Assembly (NCBI RefSeq): GCF_021366795.1
Contig: NZ_JAHCPS010000002.1
Location: forward strand, 1-64,000
Origin: Macrococcoides caseolyticum
GTDB taxonomy: Bacteria; Bacillota; Bacilli; Staphylococcales; Staphylococcaceae
Direction: 5' to 3'
Length of the DNA stretch: 64,000 bases
Of the stretch, positions 43,946 to 55,065 are shown piece after piece; within the stretch, counting starts at the first letter, position 1, and every line of letters starts with the position of its first letter. The notes below the pieces were generated by a model, which saw nothing but the letters and a program-made list of their open reading frames with translations, did not search any database and had not been told where the DNA came from. The position numbers were made by a program, and so were the translations under genes.

Positions 43946-43999
43946 ACTATAGTGTACGATTGTTAATTCTACATGAATGTATTGTAAATTTTGTGTAAA
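43946..43999 (-). promoter_or_regulatory. Pho box and promoter of pstS
   Basis: On the minus strand four 6-mers stand exactly 11 bp apart: TTTACA, TTTACA, TTCATG and TTAACA (43994-43999, 43983-43988, 43972-43977 and 43961-43966). This fits the PhoP consensus TT(A/T)ACA in tandem direct repeats with 5-bp gaps. A -10 TATAGT (43946-43951) follows 9 bp downstream, as in PhoP-activated promoters. Confidence 0.85.
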
Positions 44000-44003
44000 G
44001 AAA

Positions 44004-44032
44004 AAAGACAATGCCTTATTTGCATTGTCTTT
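44004..44032 (-). terminator. terminator of pbp3
   Basis: AAAGACAATGC (44004-44014) pairs with GCATTGTCTTT (44022-44032), followed by a T-rich run on minus. It directly precedes the Pho box of pstS. Confidence 0.85.
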
Positions 44033-44103
44033 AACTCAAGAAATGAAATTAATCTGAAAATGTATCTCTTCGTCAGTAGCGTCATATTTTGGATAATTCG
44101 CTA

Positions 44104-46215
44104 TTACTGCGCAGCATTTGAAATAGTATTTTGTGCACCTGATGAACTTGTTTCGATTGGTTGTTTACTGTTACGTGTACGTTCTTTAAAATACTCATTG
44201 ATAATATCTCTTCCTAAATCGCCCCCCGGTAACCATGGTGGTGGAACGGGTTGATTTGTATAAATAATAGCGAAACTTAATTCGGGTTTATCTAATGGTG
44301 CATAGCCAATATAGGTTGAGTTTACTCGTGGTTTGCCATCCTGAAATACTTCTGCTGTACCAGTTTTACCCGCACTTTTTACAATCGTATTTGCAAAACT
44401 TTTATAACCCGTTCCAAGTTCATTATTAAAAGCTAAATCAAAGCCTTTTTTAACCTGATCAATTTCATCTTGGGAATTTGTAATTCTATTTAATACTTTA
44501 CCTTTAACACTCTCTTTTACTGGTCCTATTTTTTCTGATTTAGAAGCTGCACGTATTTCTTTAACCAAGTGTGGCTGTAAACGATAGCCGTTATTAGCTA
44601 TGGTTGATATATACTGTGATAACTGCAACGGTGAATAAGTATCATATTGTCCGATTGCCAAATCTAAGTAATTCCCTGGATTATCTGATAATTGTCCAAT
44701 TTGACCTGTAACTTCATTAGGCAAATCAATTCCTGTTTTTACACCTAAACCAAATTGATTAAGCCCTTTACGTAATTTTAATCCAGCCTCAGATATATCA
44801 GAAGGTAGTGTCATATTGTTTGAATATTCAAGGCCTGCCATTTTCAGTGCTGTCTTAAACATATATACGTTTGAAGAGTGCATTAATGCTTCTTTATCAT
44901 CAATTTCAACTTTACCCGAAGCATTAAAATATGAGCGTTTTTCTACGCCACCTTTAAATACAAGTGGCTGGTCAACCATATTTTCTCCCACTTCAATTGC
45001 TTTATTACTATACCCCGTAAGTAAAGTGGCACCTTTCACTGAAGAACCTACCGGATATTGTGACGTAAATGTTCCGTAATGATAATCTGTGATTTTTCCA
45101 TTTTTATCGATTTGTTTTCCTGCTAGCGCTAATATATCACCATTATTTGGATCTTGAATGACGACTAATACTCTATCCATTGTTTTTGCATCCATTGAAC
45201 GCAATATCTGGATATGTTTTTCTACTAGTTGTTCTACTTTTAACTGTAAATCAATGTCAATCGTTAGAATTAAATCATTGCCACGTGACCCTTCTGAAAT
45301 CAATTCAGAATTAATGATTTTACCAGATTTATCTGTAATATAGCGCATTTTTTTCTTTTTACCACGTAATACATTTTCATACTGGAATTCCAGATAACTT
45401 TGTCCAACCCTGTCATTGCGAGAATATCCACGTGATAAATAATAGTCTGCTAATTCCTTTGGTAAGCCTTCTTCTTTTGAAGAGACATTCCCAAACATTG
45501 TTCTTAATGTTTTTCCGTATATATATTTTCTATCCCAATCCATTGTTGTATTCACACCTGGTAAATCACTTAAATTTTGTGATACAAATGCATATTCTTT
45601 TTCTGTTACATTATCATTTCGAATAATTTGGGGACTAAGCTGGCTACCACTACTCATTTCACGATAAATTGCAGCAATTTCAAGTTCATCTTGTGTTAAC
45701 GTATTCAAAACTTTATCTGTCAGCTTTTTGTATACGGCTTCATTATATTCATCTTCAGTTAATTCACCAGACTCAAATAACTGTAATTCTTTTTTAGTTA
45801 GCTCATCTACTTTATCTTTATGCGTTAAAATAAAGAAATCCTGTTGATCTCTTTTAGTTAAAGATTTCGTCGGCATGGCCATAAGTTTATGAAGTTTTTG
45901 TGCGGTTTCTAACATTTCTGCACGACTTGTCATTCTGTCACGTGTATATGTAATGGCTTTTTTTGACGTATTATCAACGAGTAATTTCCCATTCCTATCA
46001 TAAATCCTGCCTCTTGGCACCGATTCATTAACTTCTATATTTTCATTATTATCGACCGCTTTTTTATACGCTTCACCTTTTACAATTTGAAGATAACCCA
46101 ATCTTAAGACGAGTAGGATTAATAATGACACAATTGCCATAAAAATAACACTAATTCTTCGATTGGTAAGTCGTTTTTGTTTTAATTCATTTGATTCTTG
46201 TTTAACACGCTTCAA
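44104..46215 (-). CDS. pbp3: class B penicillin-binding protein (transpeptidase)
   Basis: This monofunctional PBP cross-links peptidoglycan. The 703-aa protein has one N-terminal membrane helix (residues 22-42), a dimerisation domain (PRGRIYDRNGKLL, about 67-79), and the transpeptidase with S391-x-x-K394 (SSVK), S447-S-N449 (HSSN) and K617-T-G-T620. The C-terminus is a Ser/Asn/Gln-rich tail. It lies between pstS and sodA like Bacillus pbpA and S. aureus pbp3. All active-site motifs are intact. Confidence 0.92.
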   Translation of the reverse strand: MKRVKQESNELKQKRLTNRRISVIFMAIVSLLILLVLRLGYLQIVKGEAYKKAVDNNENIEVNESVPRGRIYDRNGKLLVDNTSKKAITYTRDRMTSRAEMLETAQKLHKLMAMPTKSLTKRDQQDFFILTHKDKVDELTKKELQLFESGELTEDEYNEAVYKKLTDKVLNTLTQDELEIAAIYREMSSGSQLSPQIIRNDNVTEKEYAFVSQNLSDLPGVNTTMDWDRKYIYGKTLRTMFGNVSSKEEGLPKELADYYLSRGYSRNDRVGQSYLEFQYENVLRGKKKKMRYITDKSGKIINSELISEGSRGNDLILTIDIDLQLKVEQLVEKHIQILRSMDAKTMDRVLVVIQDPNNGDILALAGKQIDKNGKITDYHYGTFTSQYPVGSSVKGATLLTGYSNKAIEVGENMVDQPLVFKGGVEKRSYFNASGKVEIDDKEALMHSSNVYMFKTALKMAGLEYSNNMTLPSDISEAGLKLRKGLNQFGLGVKTGIDLPNEVTGQIGQLSDNPGNYLDLAIGQYDTYSPLQLSQYISTIANNGYRLQPHLVKEIRAASKSEKIGPVKESVKGKVLNRITNSQDEIDQVKKGFDLAFNNELGTGYKSFANTIVKSAGKTGTAEVFQDGKPRVNSTYIGYAPLDKPELSFAIIYTNQPVPPPWLPGGDLGRDIINEYFKERTRNSKQPIETSSSGAQNTISNAAQ

Positions 46216-46298
46216 AGGAAATCCCCCATCACTTACATTTATCCTTTAATAATATATGAAATACCTATTATTTTCTATATTTTTGGTAAAAATATAAA

Positions 46299-46330
46299 AA
46301 GAAAGAGACATTCATTGATGTCTCTTTCTT
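46299..46330 (-). terminator. terminator of sodA
   Basis: AAGAAAGAGACAT (46299-46311) and its complement (46318-46330) form a 13-bp stem around a 6-base loop. On the minus strand only a short T-rich tract follows (TTTTTATATT). Confidence 0.8.
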
Positions 46331-46347
46331 AAATATAAAGCGTTAAA

Positions 46348-46947
46348 TTATTTAGCAGCTAAATATAATTCATTAACTTTTTCCCAGTTCACAACATTCC
46401 AGAATGCTGAAATATAATCCGGGCGTCTGTTTTGATAATTTAAGTAGTATGCATGCTCCCAAACATCTAAACCTAGGATAGGTGTTTTACCTTCCATTAA
46501 TGGATTCTCTTGGTTTGGTGTTGATACAACTTCTAATTCACCGTTATTCACAACTAACCAAGCCCAACCTGAACCAAAACGTGTTGTTGCTGCTTTTGCA
46601 AATTCTTCTTTAAATGCTTCTAATGAACCAAATTTTGCATTAATCGCATCTACAACTTCACCTGTTGCTTCTTTACCAGGTGCAAGTAATGTCCAGAATA
46701 AAGAATGGTTATAGTGACCGCCACCATTGTTTACAACAGCTGTTTTTTTGTCTGTAGGTACTTCATTGATTTTTTTCATTAAATCTTCAATAGAAAGATC
46801 TGCAAACTCAGTACCTTCAACTGCTGCATTTAAATTTGTTACATAAGTATTGTGATGTTTTGTATGATGGATTTCCATCGTTTCTTTATCAATGTGTGGT
46901 TCTAATGCATCATATGCATAAGGTAATTGTGGTAATTCAAAAGCCAT
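46348..46947 (-). CDS. sodA: superoxide dismutase (Mn/Fe)
   Basis: The 199-aa protein has the four metal ligands H27, H81, D161 and H165, in [19 protein letters not shown] and DVWEHAYY. The metal (Mn or Fe) cannot be decided with certainty. It removes superoxide in the cytoplasm. GGAGGATG precedes the ATG. A monocistronic unit with its own terminator. Confidence 0.96.
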   Translation of the reverse strand: MAFELPQLPYAYDALEPHIDKETMEIHHTKHHNTYVTNLNAAVEGTEFADLSIEDLMKKINEVPTDKKTAVVNNGGGHYNHSLFWTLLAPGKEATGEVVDAINAKFGSLEAFKEEFAKAATTRFGSGWAWLVVNNGELEVVSTPNQENPLMEGKTPILGLDVWEHAYYLNYQNRRPDYISAFWNVVNWEKVNELYLAAK

Positions 46948-47082
46948 TATTCATCATCCTCCTAAAGTTTAAGTACATATTTATCATAGCAAGTTAACAA
47001 TTTGTTCACAACTACTTTGCTTGTATATCATTTTAATTTTTTTTGTTAAAATATATAGCAGGTAGTATAAGGAGGTTTACAA

Positions 47083-47817
47083 TTGTATTTCAAACATTTA
47101 AAAAGGATTTTTCATCCGCAAAGCTATCCTTTGTTCAGAACTGTAAAATTAAGATACATCTTTTTACATCTATTAATCATCGCTATATTATTTTCAATTC
47201 CAAATGGGATTAAATACTTTAACATCATTCAAATCGCGCATGACATCATTGATTTAAAACAATCTGAAATACCAGATTTCCAAATCAACGACAATGTCTT
47301 ACACATAAACAAAGATAAAAAAATTGAAATTAATAACTATTCCGTTCTATTTACGAATCATTCGATTAATCCGGCGCATCATTTAATTATTTTTAGTAAA
47401 AATGGTATTCAAATCGAAAATACATCATTCATACCTTATAATAATATCCCTTTATTTTCAGATAAAACATCACTCGTGCAATTTTTAGAAACATTTACAG
47501 CTTCACGCTATTTTTATTTTGCACTCATCGTAAGTTTTTTTGTATTCATTCAATTTATTTCAACAATTATAAAAATTATTGTCATGAGCACTTTTGCTCA
47601 TGGCTTATCAATTGTACTTAAGCGTAAATCCAGATTTATGAACTGGCTTAAAATAAATACATTTATTATTACTGTACCATCAATCATTTTAGTCTTAAGT
47701 CTATTTTTACCTGAATTTACTATATTCACGATGACACTTTCATGGGTTATCTATTTGATACTCATTTTTATAACGATTTATCATTTACCGAAACAACGTA
47801 AAATTAACTTCATATAA
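47083..47817 (+). CDS. DUF1189 family membrane protein (YqgB-like)
   Basis: The 244-aa protein has about five membrane helices (near residues 24-42, 145-170, 165-178, 192-210 and 215-235) and a large extracytoplasmic domain (about 45-140). The start FKHLKRIFHPQSYPLFRTVK and overall layout fit DUF1189. The start is TTG with GGAGG 8 bases upstream. It is divergent from sodA. Function is unknown. Confidence 0.85.
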   Translation: MYFKHLKRIFHPQSYPLFRTVKLRYIFLHLLIIAILFSIPNGIKYFNIIQIAHDIIDLKQSEIPDFQINDNVLHINKDKKIEINNYSVLFTNHSINPAHHLIIFSKNGIQIENTSFIPYNNIPLFSDKTSLVQFLETFTASRYFYFALIVSFFVFIQFISTIIKIIVMSTFAHGLSIVLKRKSRFMNWLKINTFIITVPSIILVLSLFLPEFTIFTMTLSWVIYLILIFITIYHLPKQRKINFI

Positions 47818-47901
47818 AACAAATCAATACAATTTACAAATACAATTCTATATAATAAATATGTTATGACATAAATTATAATACTAAAGGAGTTTTTATA
47901 A

Positions 47902-49026
47902 ATGCCTGAAATTACGCATAGAAGAAATACCCGACCTGTTAAAGTTGGAGACTTAACGATTGGTGGCAGTAACGAGCTTGTTATTCAAAGTATGACAACA
48001 ACAAAAACACATGATGTTGAAGCTACAGTTGCTGAAATTAAAAGGCTTGAAGAAGCTGGGTGCCAAATTGTACGCGTCGCATGCCCTAAAGAAGAAGATG
48101 CTTTAGCCATTGCAGAAATAAAAAAACAAATTAATATCCCATTAGTTGTTGATATTCATTTTGATTATAAATTAGCACTGCTTGCAATTGAAGGCGGCGC
48201 TGATAAAATTCGTATCAATCCAGGGAATATTGGGCGTCGTGAAAAAGTCGAAGAAGTTGTAAAGGCATGTAAAGCGAAAGGCATTCCTATAAGAATCGGC
48301 GTTAATGCTGGTTCACTTGAAAAACATATCTTAAAAAAATACAGCTATCCTACTGCGGACGGTATGGTAGAAAGTGCTTTACACCACATTAAAATTCTTG
48401 AAGATTTAGATTTTCATGACATTATCGTTTCAATGAAAGCAAGTGATGTCAACTTAGCTATCGAAGCATATACTAAAGCTGCTCAAGCTTTTGATTATCC
48501 GCTTCATTTAGGCATTACAGAAAGTGGTACATTATTTGCAGGTACAGTTAAATCTGCAGCAGGATTAGGCGCTATAATGAGTTTAGGCATTGGTAATACT
48601 TTACGCATTTCATTATCAGCAGATCCTGTTGAAGAAGTCAAAGTTGCACGTGAACTTCTGAAATCATTTGGTTTAGCAAGTAATGCAGCGACACTTATTT
48701 CATGTCCAACGTGCGGACGAATTGAAATAGACTTAATTTCAATTGCAAATGAAGTTGAAGAATATATTTCAACTATCAAAGCACCTTTAAAAGTTGCTGT
48801 TTTAGGTTGTGCCGTAAATGGCCCTGGTGAAGCTCGTGAAGCAGATATTGGTATTGCTGGTGCGCGTGGTGAAGGTTTACTCTTCATGAAAGGTAAAACT
48901 GTCCGTAAAGTGCCTGAAGAGACGATGGTTGAAGAATTAAAACTTGAAATTGATAAATTAGCGGAAGAATACTTTAGAAAACAAGCAGAAGAAAAAGCGA
49001 AAGAAGCGACATCAATTAATGAATAG
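47902..49026 (+). CDS. ispG: 4-hydroxy-3-methylbut-2-en-1-yl diphosphate synthase (flavodoxin)
   Basis: This [4Fe-4S] enzyme makes HMBPP in the MEP pathway. The 374-aa protein has [13 protein letters not shown] at the start, [11 protein letters not shown] (TIM-barrel), INPGNIG, and cluster ligands in [13 protein letters not shown] and [12 protein letters not shown] (about residues 271-316). An AAAGGAG ribosome site is present. It overlaps the next gene by 8 bp. Its presence shows the MEP route with dxs and ispH. Confidence 0.95.
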   Translation: MPEITHRRNTRPVKVGDLTIGGSNELVIQSMTTTKTHDVEATVAEIKRLEEAGCQIVRVACPKEEDALAIAEIKKQINIPLVVDIHFDYKLALLAIEGGADKIRINPGNIGRREKVEEVVKACKAKGIPIRIGVNAGSLEKHILKKYSYPTADGMVESALHHIKILEDLDFHDIIVSMKASDVNLAIEAYTKAAQAFDYPLHLGITESGTLFAGTVKSAAGLGAIMSLGIGNTLRISLSADPVEEVKVARELLKSFGLASNAATLISCPTCGRIEIDLISIANEVEEYISTIKAPLKVAVLGCAVNGPGEAREADIGIAGARGEGLLFMKGKTVRKVPEETMVEELKLEIDKLAEEYFRKQAEEKAKEATSINE

Positions 49027-49591
49027 AAAATTTCGTATGGGTATTGATATTGACGGAACAGTCACTTGTCCTAAAGCATTGGTCCCTTATCTCCAGCAAT
49101 CATTTAATAAAAATTTTAAATATGAAGATATCACTGAATATGATTTATCTAATGTCCTGAATATTCCTGAATCAGACATTTACAAGTGGTTTAAAGAATA
49201 CGAGCATGAGATGTACAAATATTCACCTGTCCATCAGGATGCCGATGATGTACTAACAGAGTGGGCGAAACATTATCAGTTAATCTTTATAAGTGCGCGT
49301 CATGATTATTTACATGATTTAACGATCGATTGGTTTAAAGCACATCGAGTCCCTTATCATCATATTGAACTTACTGGATCGCATGATAAAATTGCAGCAG
49401 CAAGACGACTTGGGGTAGATGCTTTTTTCGAGGATAAACTGGATAATGCGATTGAAATTCATGAGACATTAAACATTCCTGTTTTTCTGTTTGATACACC
49501 TTATAATCAAAGTCAGTTACCTAATGGTGTTACTCGCGTAAAAAACTGGTTAGAACTTCATCAATTAATCAAACAACAATTTCCATATTAA
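49019..49591 (+). CDS. HAD-family nucleotidase-like protein (YqfW-like)
   Basis: The 190-aa protein begins [20 protein letters not shown], with the catalytic DxD, and has ISARHDYLH (motif II) and [10 protein letters not shown] (about 141-150, motif IV). It resembles the YqfW 5'(3')-deoxyribonucleotidase-like group. The substrate is unproven. It overlaps ispG, in the same operon. Confidence 0.85.
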   Translation: MNRKFRMGIDIDGTVTCPKALVPYLQQSFNKNFKYEDITEYDLSNVLNIPESDIYKWFKEYEHEMYKYSPVHQDADDVLTEWAKHYQLIFISARHDYLHDLTIDWFKAHRVPYHHIELTGSHDKIAAARRLGVDAFFEDKLDNAIEIHETLNIPVFLFDTPYNQSQLPNGVTRVKNWLELHQLIKQQFPY

Positions 49592-49618
49592 AAAGGACTG
49601 AGCATACTCAGTCCTTTT
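49591..49618. terminator. bidirectional terminator between yqfW and zur
   Basis: AAAAGGACTGAG (49591-49602) and CTCAGTCCTTTT (49607-49618) around a CATA loop. The stop codon of zur lies inside it. Confidence 0.88.
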
Positions 49619-50021
49619 TACAATTTTCACACAAACCATAAAGTTCAATTTTGTGACTATGGATTTCTACATTGTCGAGCTCTTCCTTAAACGTATCAAT
49701 TGGACAAAACTCAACAACGCGCGTTTCTCCACAATCCTCACATATAAAATGATGGTGATGGTGTTTACTACAAGACAATCGAAATTTCTTTTCTCCATCT
49801 AGTTCAGTCACTTCAATAATATTCAGTGCTTTAAATAAATTGAGATTACGATAAATAGTATCAAAAGATATACCAGGATACTTATCATTAAGTTCTATCT
49901 GCATTTGCTTGGCATTTAAATATTTACTTGAATCATGTAACATTTTGATCATGTCACGACGCTTGTCTGTATATTTGTGACCATTGTCTTTAAGGATTTT
50001 AATCGCATCATCAATATTCAC
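49608..50021 (-). CDS. zur: zinc uptake regulator Zur (Fur family)
   Basis: The 137-aa Fur-type repressor has a winged HTH (residues 10-80) and a metal-binding C-terminal half with [12 protein letters not shown] (about 87-98) and CENCKKD at the end, the four-Cys structural zinc site. The gene order (ATPase, permease, zur) is that of the staphylococcal mreA-mreB-zur operon, so Zur rather than Fur or PerR. It overlaps the permease gene. Confidence 0.92.
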   Translation of the reverse strand: MNIDDAIKILKDNGHKYTDKRRDMIKMLHDSSKYLNAKQMQIELNDKYPGISFDTIYRNLNLFKALNIIEVTELDGEKKFRLSCSKHHHHHFICEDCGETRVVEFCPIDTFKEELDNVEIHSHKIELYGLCENCKKD

Positions 50022-50862
50022 GTGTCACCCCTCCTCTTTCTCTCATATTACTTACTGAAAGTGCTATTAATAATATGATAACGAGCAGCATTACAATAAC
50101 ACCACCCGGTGAAATGTTTAAGTAAAATGCAATCGTTAAACCAAGAACAACTGATATTTCACCTATCATAACACTCCAGAACATTAATTGCTTATAACCT
50201 TTAGCAAAGCGCATACTTGATGCAACTGGTAAAGTGATTAAGCTGCTTACCAGCAATATACCTACGACACGCATCGATGCTGAAATCACAAGTGCTGTCA
50301 TCAACATAAATAGGATATGTACAAATTTTGGTACACCAATGATTGCCGCATATTCCTCATCAAATGATAAGATAAAAAGTTCTTTGTACAGAATATATAT
50401 AAATACTATAACCATTAAAAATATAGCAAGAATAATGAACACATCATTTAAAGTAACTGCACTAATACTGCCGAATAAATAGCCAAATAAATCCTGGTTA
50501 AACCCATCTGCAAAGGAAATAAAGATGACACTTAAACCAATACCAAAACTCATAATTATAGGTATAGCTAATTCTTGATAATGTCTATAGAGTGAACGTA
50601 ATTTCTCAATTAGTAAAGAGCCCACGACAGAAAATAGTATACCTGTCCAAATAGGATTAATCGCTACTGCAATGACTTTAGATAAAAGCATACCAAATGC
50701 TATACCACCTAAAGTCACGTGACTTAAGGCATCTGCAATGAGCGATAATCTTCTTACAACGATAAAAGTACCAATTAATGGTGCGAGTATGCCAATCAGC
50801 ATGCCACTAATAAAAGAATAACGCATAAAATCAAATTCTAACAACGCTTGTATTAAACTCAT
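50011..50862 (-). CDS. znuB: zinc ABC transporter permease
   Basis: The 283-aa protein is an ABC-3 family metal permease with about eight membrane helices, with [18 protein letters not shown] (residues 43-60) typical of zinc permeases. I use the ATG at 50862 (GGGAG upstream). It overlaps the ATPase gene and zur. Confidence 0.9.
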   Translation of the reverse strand: MSLIQALLEFDFMRYSFISGMLIGILAPLIGTFIVVRRLSLIADALSHVTLGGIAFGMLLSKVIAVAINPIWTGILFSVVGSLLIEKLRSLYRHYQELAIPIIMSFGIGLSVIFISFADGFNQDLFGYLFGSISAVTLNDVFIILAIFLMVIVFIYILYKELFILSFDEEYAAIIGVPKFVHILFMLMTALVISASMRVVGILLVSSLITLPVASSMRFAKGYKQLMFWSVMIGEISVVLGLTIAFYLNISPGGVIVMLLVIILLIALSVSNMRERGGVTREY

Positions 50863-51626
50863 CGGCAACACTCCCTGTCATGATTATGATCAACGAATTG
50901 AACAGGATGTCCGTATATTTTTGAAATTTCCACTTCATCGAGCGACTTAAACTGATGCGCTGTACCATGAAAATGCAAATGCTGATTGAGACAGGCAACC
51001 TGTGTTGCAGTATCAACTACGACACCAATATCATGTGTTACTAATAAAATCGTAATGCCCTCTTCTTTAAGTTGTGCTAATAATTCATAAAATTTAGCAA
51101 CATGTTTAGCATCAATTCCAACTGTAGGTTCATCCAGTACCAGAACAGAGGGATTTGATATAAGCGCACGTGCAATAAATACACGTTGCTGCTGACCGCC
51201 TGATAACTGTGAAATATTTTTATCCTTCAAATGAATAATATTCAATCGTTCTAACATCTCATAAACTTTAGTATCATCTAATTTTGTAAACCTTTTAAAG
51301 AGGGGTTTAATTTGAATTAGACCACTGCGCACGACTTCAAATACTGTAGCTGGAAATCCACTACTACTTGCATTTGCTTTTTGTGAAACATAACCAATCC
51401 CAGTCAGTTTATTATAATGTTTCATGTCTTTACCGTTCATCAAAATACTACCGGATTGAACTTTTAAAATACCGAGTATCAGTTTTAATAATGTAGATTT
51501 GCCAGAACCATTCGGTCCAACAATAGCAAGAAAATCACCAGGATAGATACTGATATTAATATCTGTTAAGGCCACTTTGTCTGGGTAGCGATGACTAACA
51601 TTTCTAATTTCGAATATAGGTTCCAA
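50859..51626 (-). CDS. znuC: zinc ABC transporter ATP-binding protein
   Basis: The 255-aa protein has Walker A VGPNGSGKSTLLKL, signature [13 protein letters not shown] and Walker B VLVLDEPTVGID. The C-terminal His-rich end ([10 protein letters not shown]) suits a metal role. I take TTG at 51626 as start (GLEPIFEIRNV; AAAGGAA upstream) because the extension upstream contains no ribosome site, but a longer start is possible. Confidence 0.88.
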   Translation of the reverse strand: MEPIFEIRNVSHRYPDKVALTDINISIYPGDFLAIVGPNGSGKSTLLKLILGILKVQSGSILMNGKDMKHYNKLTGIGYVSQKANASSSGFPATVFEVVRSGLIQIKPLFKRFTKLDDTKVYEMLERLNIIHLKDKNISQLSGGQQQRVFIARALISNPSVLVLDEPTVGIDAKHVAKFYELLAQLKEEGITILLVTHDIGVVVDTATQVACLNQHLHFHGTAHQFKSLDEVEISKIYGHPVQFVDHNHDRECCR

Positions 51627-51660
51627 AAGCGTTTCATTCCTTTTGAGATAAAAAACAAGC

Positions 51661-51677
51661 ATTAATCAATGATTAAT
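51661..51677. promoter_or_regulatory. 17-bp palindrome upstream of the zinc operon
   Basis: ATTAATCA-A-TGATTAAT is a perfect 8-1-8 dyad, 35 bp upstream of the znuC start and close to the nfo stop. The layout is like a Fur-family site, but the sequence does not match the canonical Zur box, so its identity is open. Confidence 0.45.
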
Positions 51678-51692
51678 CCCTGTTCTTTAATT

Positions 51693-52589
51693 TTATTGAT
51701 TCATAATCTTTTCTAATAATTGTGCATCAAACTGATTCTTTTTAATCATTTCAATTTCAAATCGATATGGTGGTTTCTTGTTTTTCTTGTCTTCGCTCAC
51801 TTGAACATATGGCGTTTCAAGAATCTTTGGAATATCTTTAAAAACATCGTGGTAGACAATATTGGATAATGCATCAAAACCAATTTGACCAAAACCAAAG
51901 TTTTCATGTCTGTCCTTACGCGCACCTTGAACATTTTTCGAGTCATTTACATGCACGACTTTAATACGCTCTAGTCCAATAATTTTATCAAATTCTTCTA
52001 ATACACCATCAAAGTCATTTACAATATCATAACCCGCATCATGTGTGTGACATGTGTCAAAACATACGGATAATCGTTCATTATTTTTTACTCCGGAAAT
52101 GATTTCAGCAAGTTCTTCAAATGACTTACCACATTCAGAACCTTTACCTGCCATCGTTTCTAAAGCAATTCTTACATTATTATCATTTGATAATACTTCA
52201 TTAAGGCCTTCGATAATCTTCTTAATACCTGCTTCCTCTCCAGCACCTACGTGCGCACCAGGATGAAGTACAATATCTTGAGCACCTAGTGCTTCAGTTC
52301 TTACAATTTCCTTTTGTAAGAATTCCACTCCAAGTTCAAATACTTCAGGTTTAACCGTATTGGCTATATTTATAATATAAGGCGCATGAACCACAATATT
52401 TGAAAGATTATTAGCTTTCATAAAGGCTAGACCTGCCTCAATATTTAAATCTTCTATGGGTTTACGGCGCGTATTTTGTGGCGCACCTGTATAAATCATA
52501 AAAGTAGATGCATTATAGCTTGCTGCTTCCTCTGCTGCTGCAAGTAACATCTTTTTACCACTCATTGAAACATGAGATCCAATTAACAT
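51693..52589 (-). CDS. nfo: endonuclease IV (AP endonuclease)
   Basis: It cuts abasic sites in base excision repair. The 298-aa TIM-barrel protein has the zinc ligands in [35 protein letters not shown] and ILETPYV. Length is normal. It follows cshB after 8 bp. Confidence 0.95.
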   Translation of the reverse strand: MLIGSHVSMSGKKMLLAAAEEAASYNASTFMIYTGAPQNTRRKPIEDLNIEAGLAFMKANNLSNIVVHAPYIINIANTVKPEVFELGVEFLQKEIVRTEALGAQDIVLHPGAHVGAGEEAGIKKIIEGLNEVLSNDNNVRIALETMAGKGSECGKSFEELAEIISGVKNNERLSVCFDTCHTHDAGYDIVNDFDGVLEEFDKIIGLERIKVVHVNDSKNVQGARKDRHENFGFGQIGFDALSNIVYHDVFKDIPKILETPYVQVSEDKKNKKPPYRFEIEMIKKNQFDAQLLEKIMNQ

Positions 52590-52597
52590 ATATGTAC

Positions 52598-53926
52598 CTA
52601 CCTTTTTTTATTTTCTCTATTTGTACGTTTAGAGTGTGCTTTCTTCTCAGAACGTTTTAACTTATCTAATTCGTAGCGGAATTTCTTTTTATATCCCGGT
52701 TTTACTTTTTTCTTTCCTTTAAGTTTATGCTTTAAATTTTGTTCAATATTATCTTCTTTTTTTGTTCTAGATTGACGCTCAGTTCTATCTTTAATTTCAA
52801 CGAGTTCACCATTTTTAATATCGCTATGGATAAAGCTAAAGCCTTTCTTCTCAATCTGATTGAGTAAATCTTCTTCGTCCGGTGTATAGATTGTTATTGC
52901 AACGCCTGTGTAATTACCACGGCCTGTTCTTCCCACACGATGCGTAAAGAATGCAATATCTCTAGGGATATCATAGTTAATAACATGGCTAACGCCATCA
53001 ATATCAATACCACGACTTGCTAAGTCACTGGCTACAACATATTGAAATTCAAGGTTCTTTATACGTTTCATTTGTTGCGTACGTTCACGAGGTGCCAGAC
53101 CACCATGAATAACGCCGACTTTAATCCCTTTATCTTGTAAATATTCAACCACTTCATCAGCACGTTCTCGGCTATTTGCAAAGATAATTGCTAAATATGG
53201 ATTCAATGTCGACATGACTTTAAAAAGCTTTTCTTTTCGGTCATTACTTTTCGTTGGTACTAAATAAAATGAAATGTTTTTATTCGTTTTAGCATCTGGT
53301 TCGATTTCAACAAACTCAGGTTTAGATAAATATTTATTTAAGAATGGATGTAGTGCTTTTGGAATAGTAGCTGAAAATACTGCAATTTGTGCATCGCGTG
53401 ATACATTTGCAGCAATCTTATCGACAGTTGGTAAAAATCCTAAATCTATCATTAAATCCGCTTCATCAATAACAACTGCTCGTGCTAAATGAATATGAAG
53501 AACATTCTCTTCTGCTAAATCTTTTATACGATTTGGCGTTCCAATTACAATCTGTGGTTGAACTTTAGATTTTTGAATATCTTTATTCTTATCCGTTCCA
53601 CCAATATAGAGTCCTGCTTTTATACCTTCAGTGAAAGAGATGAGATGTTCAGTCGCATCATACAATTGTTTTGCTAATTCTCGAGTTGGTGCTAAAATGA
53701 TTATTTGCGGATGTTGTACGTCACGATCCACCTTATTCATTAATGGTAGTAAAAATGCATGTGATTTTCCTGTACCTGTTTGTGATTGTCCAATTAAGTG
53801 TGTTTCTTTTTTTAATTTAGGAATTACTCTTCTTTGGATTTCTGTGGGCTGGTTGAAATTTAAATCTTCCACCGCTTCTACTAAATATGGTGCAAGTTCA
53901 AATAACTCAAATGGGTGTTTGTCCAT
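52598..53926 (-). CDS. cshB: DEAD-box RNA helicase CshB
   Basis: The 442-aa protein has Q motif [13 protein letters not shown], Walker [16 protein letters not shown] (VVIDEADLM), SAT (VFSATIP) and motif [11 protein letters not shown]. The C-terminus is a basic tail ([20 protein letters not shown]) for RNA contact. I use the second ATG, 6 bases from GGAGG. CshB helps RNA remodelling and cold response in Bacillus (YqfR). Confidence 0.94.
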   Translation of the reverse strand: MDKHPFELFELAPYLVEAVEDLNFNQPTEIQRRVIPKLKKETHLIGQSQTGTGKSHAFLLPLMNKVDRDVQHPQIIILAPTRELAKQLYDATEHLISFTEGIKAGLYIGGTDKNKDIQKSKVQPQIVIGTPNRIKDLAEENVLHIHLARAVVIDEADLMIDLGFLPTVDKIAANVSRDAQIAVFSATIPKALHPFLNKYLSKPEFVEIEPDAKTNKNISFYLVPTKSNDRKEKLFKVMSTLNPYLAIIFANSRERADEVVEYLQDKGIKVGVIHGGLAPRERTQQMKRIKNLEFQYVVASDLASRGIDIDGVSHVINYDIPRDIAFFTHRVGRTGRGNYTGVAITIYTPDEEDLLNQIEKKGFSFIHSDIKNGELVEIKDRTERQSRTKKEDNIEQNLKHKLKGKKKVKPGYKKKFRYELDKLKRSEKKAHSKRTNRENKKR

Positions 53927-54066
53927 CATAATCCTCCTTTTATGTTCATCTAATGTATTATATAGGAAAGATTACGAAAAAGAAAGCAATCCTTTTTAAA
54001 ATTAAAATATTCAATAGAACAGTTAAAGTTTGTTATACTAATACTGATAAGTGAGGAGGAAAGAGA

Positions 54067-55035
54067 ATGGAAATCATTAAAATAACACCTCGAGGGTATT
54101 GCTATGGCGTCGTTGATGCAATGGTGATTGCACGCAATGCATCACTAGACAAAACATTGCCACGTCCAATATATATTCTAGGGATGATTGTACATAATAA
54201 ACATGTAACAGATGCATTTGAAAGTGAAGGCATCATCACACTCGATGGTCCTAATCGATTAGAAATTCTAGAAAAAATTGATTCAGGAACAGTTATCTTT
54301 ACTGCTCATGGTGTCAGTCCTGAAGTAAAACGCCGTGCAAAAGAAAAAGGTTTAGTATGTATCGATGCAACTTGTCCTGATGTTGAAAATACGCATACTT
54401 TAATCCGTGCAAAGAAAAAAGAAAACTACAACGTTATTTATATTGGCAAGAAGGGGCATCCTGAACCTGAAGGGGCTGTTGGAGTAGCACCTGATATTGT
54501 TCATTTAGTCGAAAATCTAGATGATATAAACCGATTAGATCCTTCATTAAAGGATAAAAAACTTATCGTTACCAACCAAACAACAATGAGTCAATGGGAT
54601 GTTAAACATTTAATGGATGAACTCCAAAAAAAATATCCACATATTGAGGTACATAAAGAAATCTGTCTCGCGACTCAAGTACGTCAGGAAGCAGTCGCAA
54701 ACCAAGCAGTTCAAGCTGATGTATTAATCGTCGTAGGAGATCCAAAAAGTAACAATTCAAATCGACTCGCACAAGTGTCAAAAGAAATCGCGCATACTGA
54801 AGCCTATCGCATATCTGATATCAGCGAACTAAAACTTGAATGGCTTGAAGGTAAAAATACTGTTGCCGTAACTGCCGGAGCATCTACTCCAACGCCAATC
54901 GTAAAAGAAGTGATAGACTATATCAAAGCATATGACCCATTAAATATACAGCCTATCCCAAGTAAGTCTTATGTTCCTACAGAAAAAATTCTACCTAAAA
55001 TCAAAAATGCAACACCTGTCAAAATATTAAAATAA
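54067..55035 (+). CDS. ispH: 4-hydroxy-3-methylbut-2-enyl diphosphate reductase
   Basis: This [4Fe-4S] enzyme makes isopentenyl and dimethylallyl diphosphates. The 322-aa protein has the cluster cysteines in [11 protein letters not shown] (C12), [11 protein letters not shown] (about 97-107) and [11 protein letters not shown] (about 199-209). It is the last step of the MEP route; dxs and ispG are also present. GAGGAAAGAG precedes the ATG. Confidence 0.95.
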   Translation: MEIIKITPRGYCYGVVDAMVIARNASLDKTLPRPIYILGMIVHNKHVTDAFESEGIITLDGPNRLEILEKIDSGTVIFTAHGVSPEVKRRAKEKGLVCIDATCPDVENTHTLIRAKKKENYNVIYIGKKGHPEPEGAVGVAPDIVHLVENLDDINRLDPSLKDKKLIVTNQTTMSQWDVKHLMDELQKKYPHIEVHKEICLATQVRQEAVANQAVQADVLIVVGDPKSNNSNRLAQVSKEIAHTEAYRISDISELKLEWLEGKNTVAVTAGASTPTPIVKEVIDYIKAYDPLNIQPIPSKSYVPTEKILPKIKNATPVKILK

Positions 55036-55040
55036 TTATT

Positions 55041-55065
55041 ACCGATTTGCCAATTGCAAATCGGT
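55041..55065 (+). terminator. terminator of ispH
   Basis: ACCGATTTGC (55041-55050) and GCAAATCGGT (55056-55065), followed by TTTT. Confidence 0.88.
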
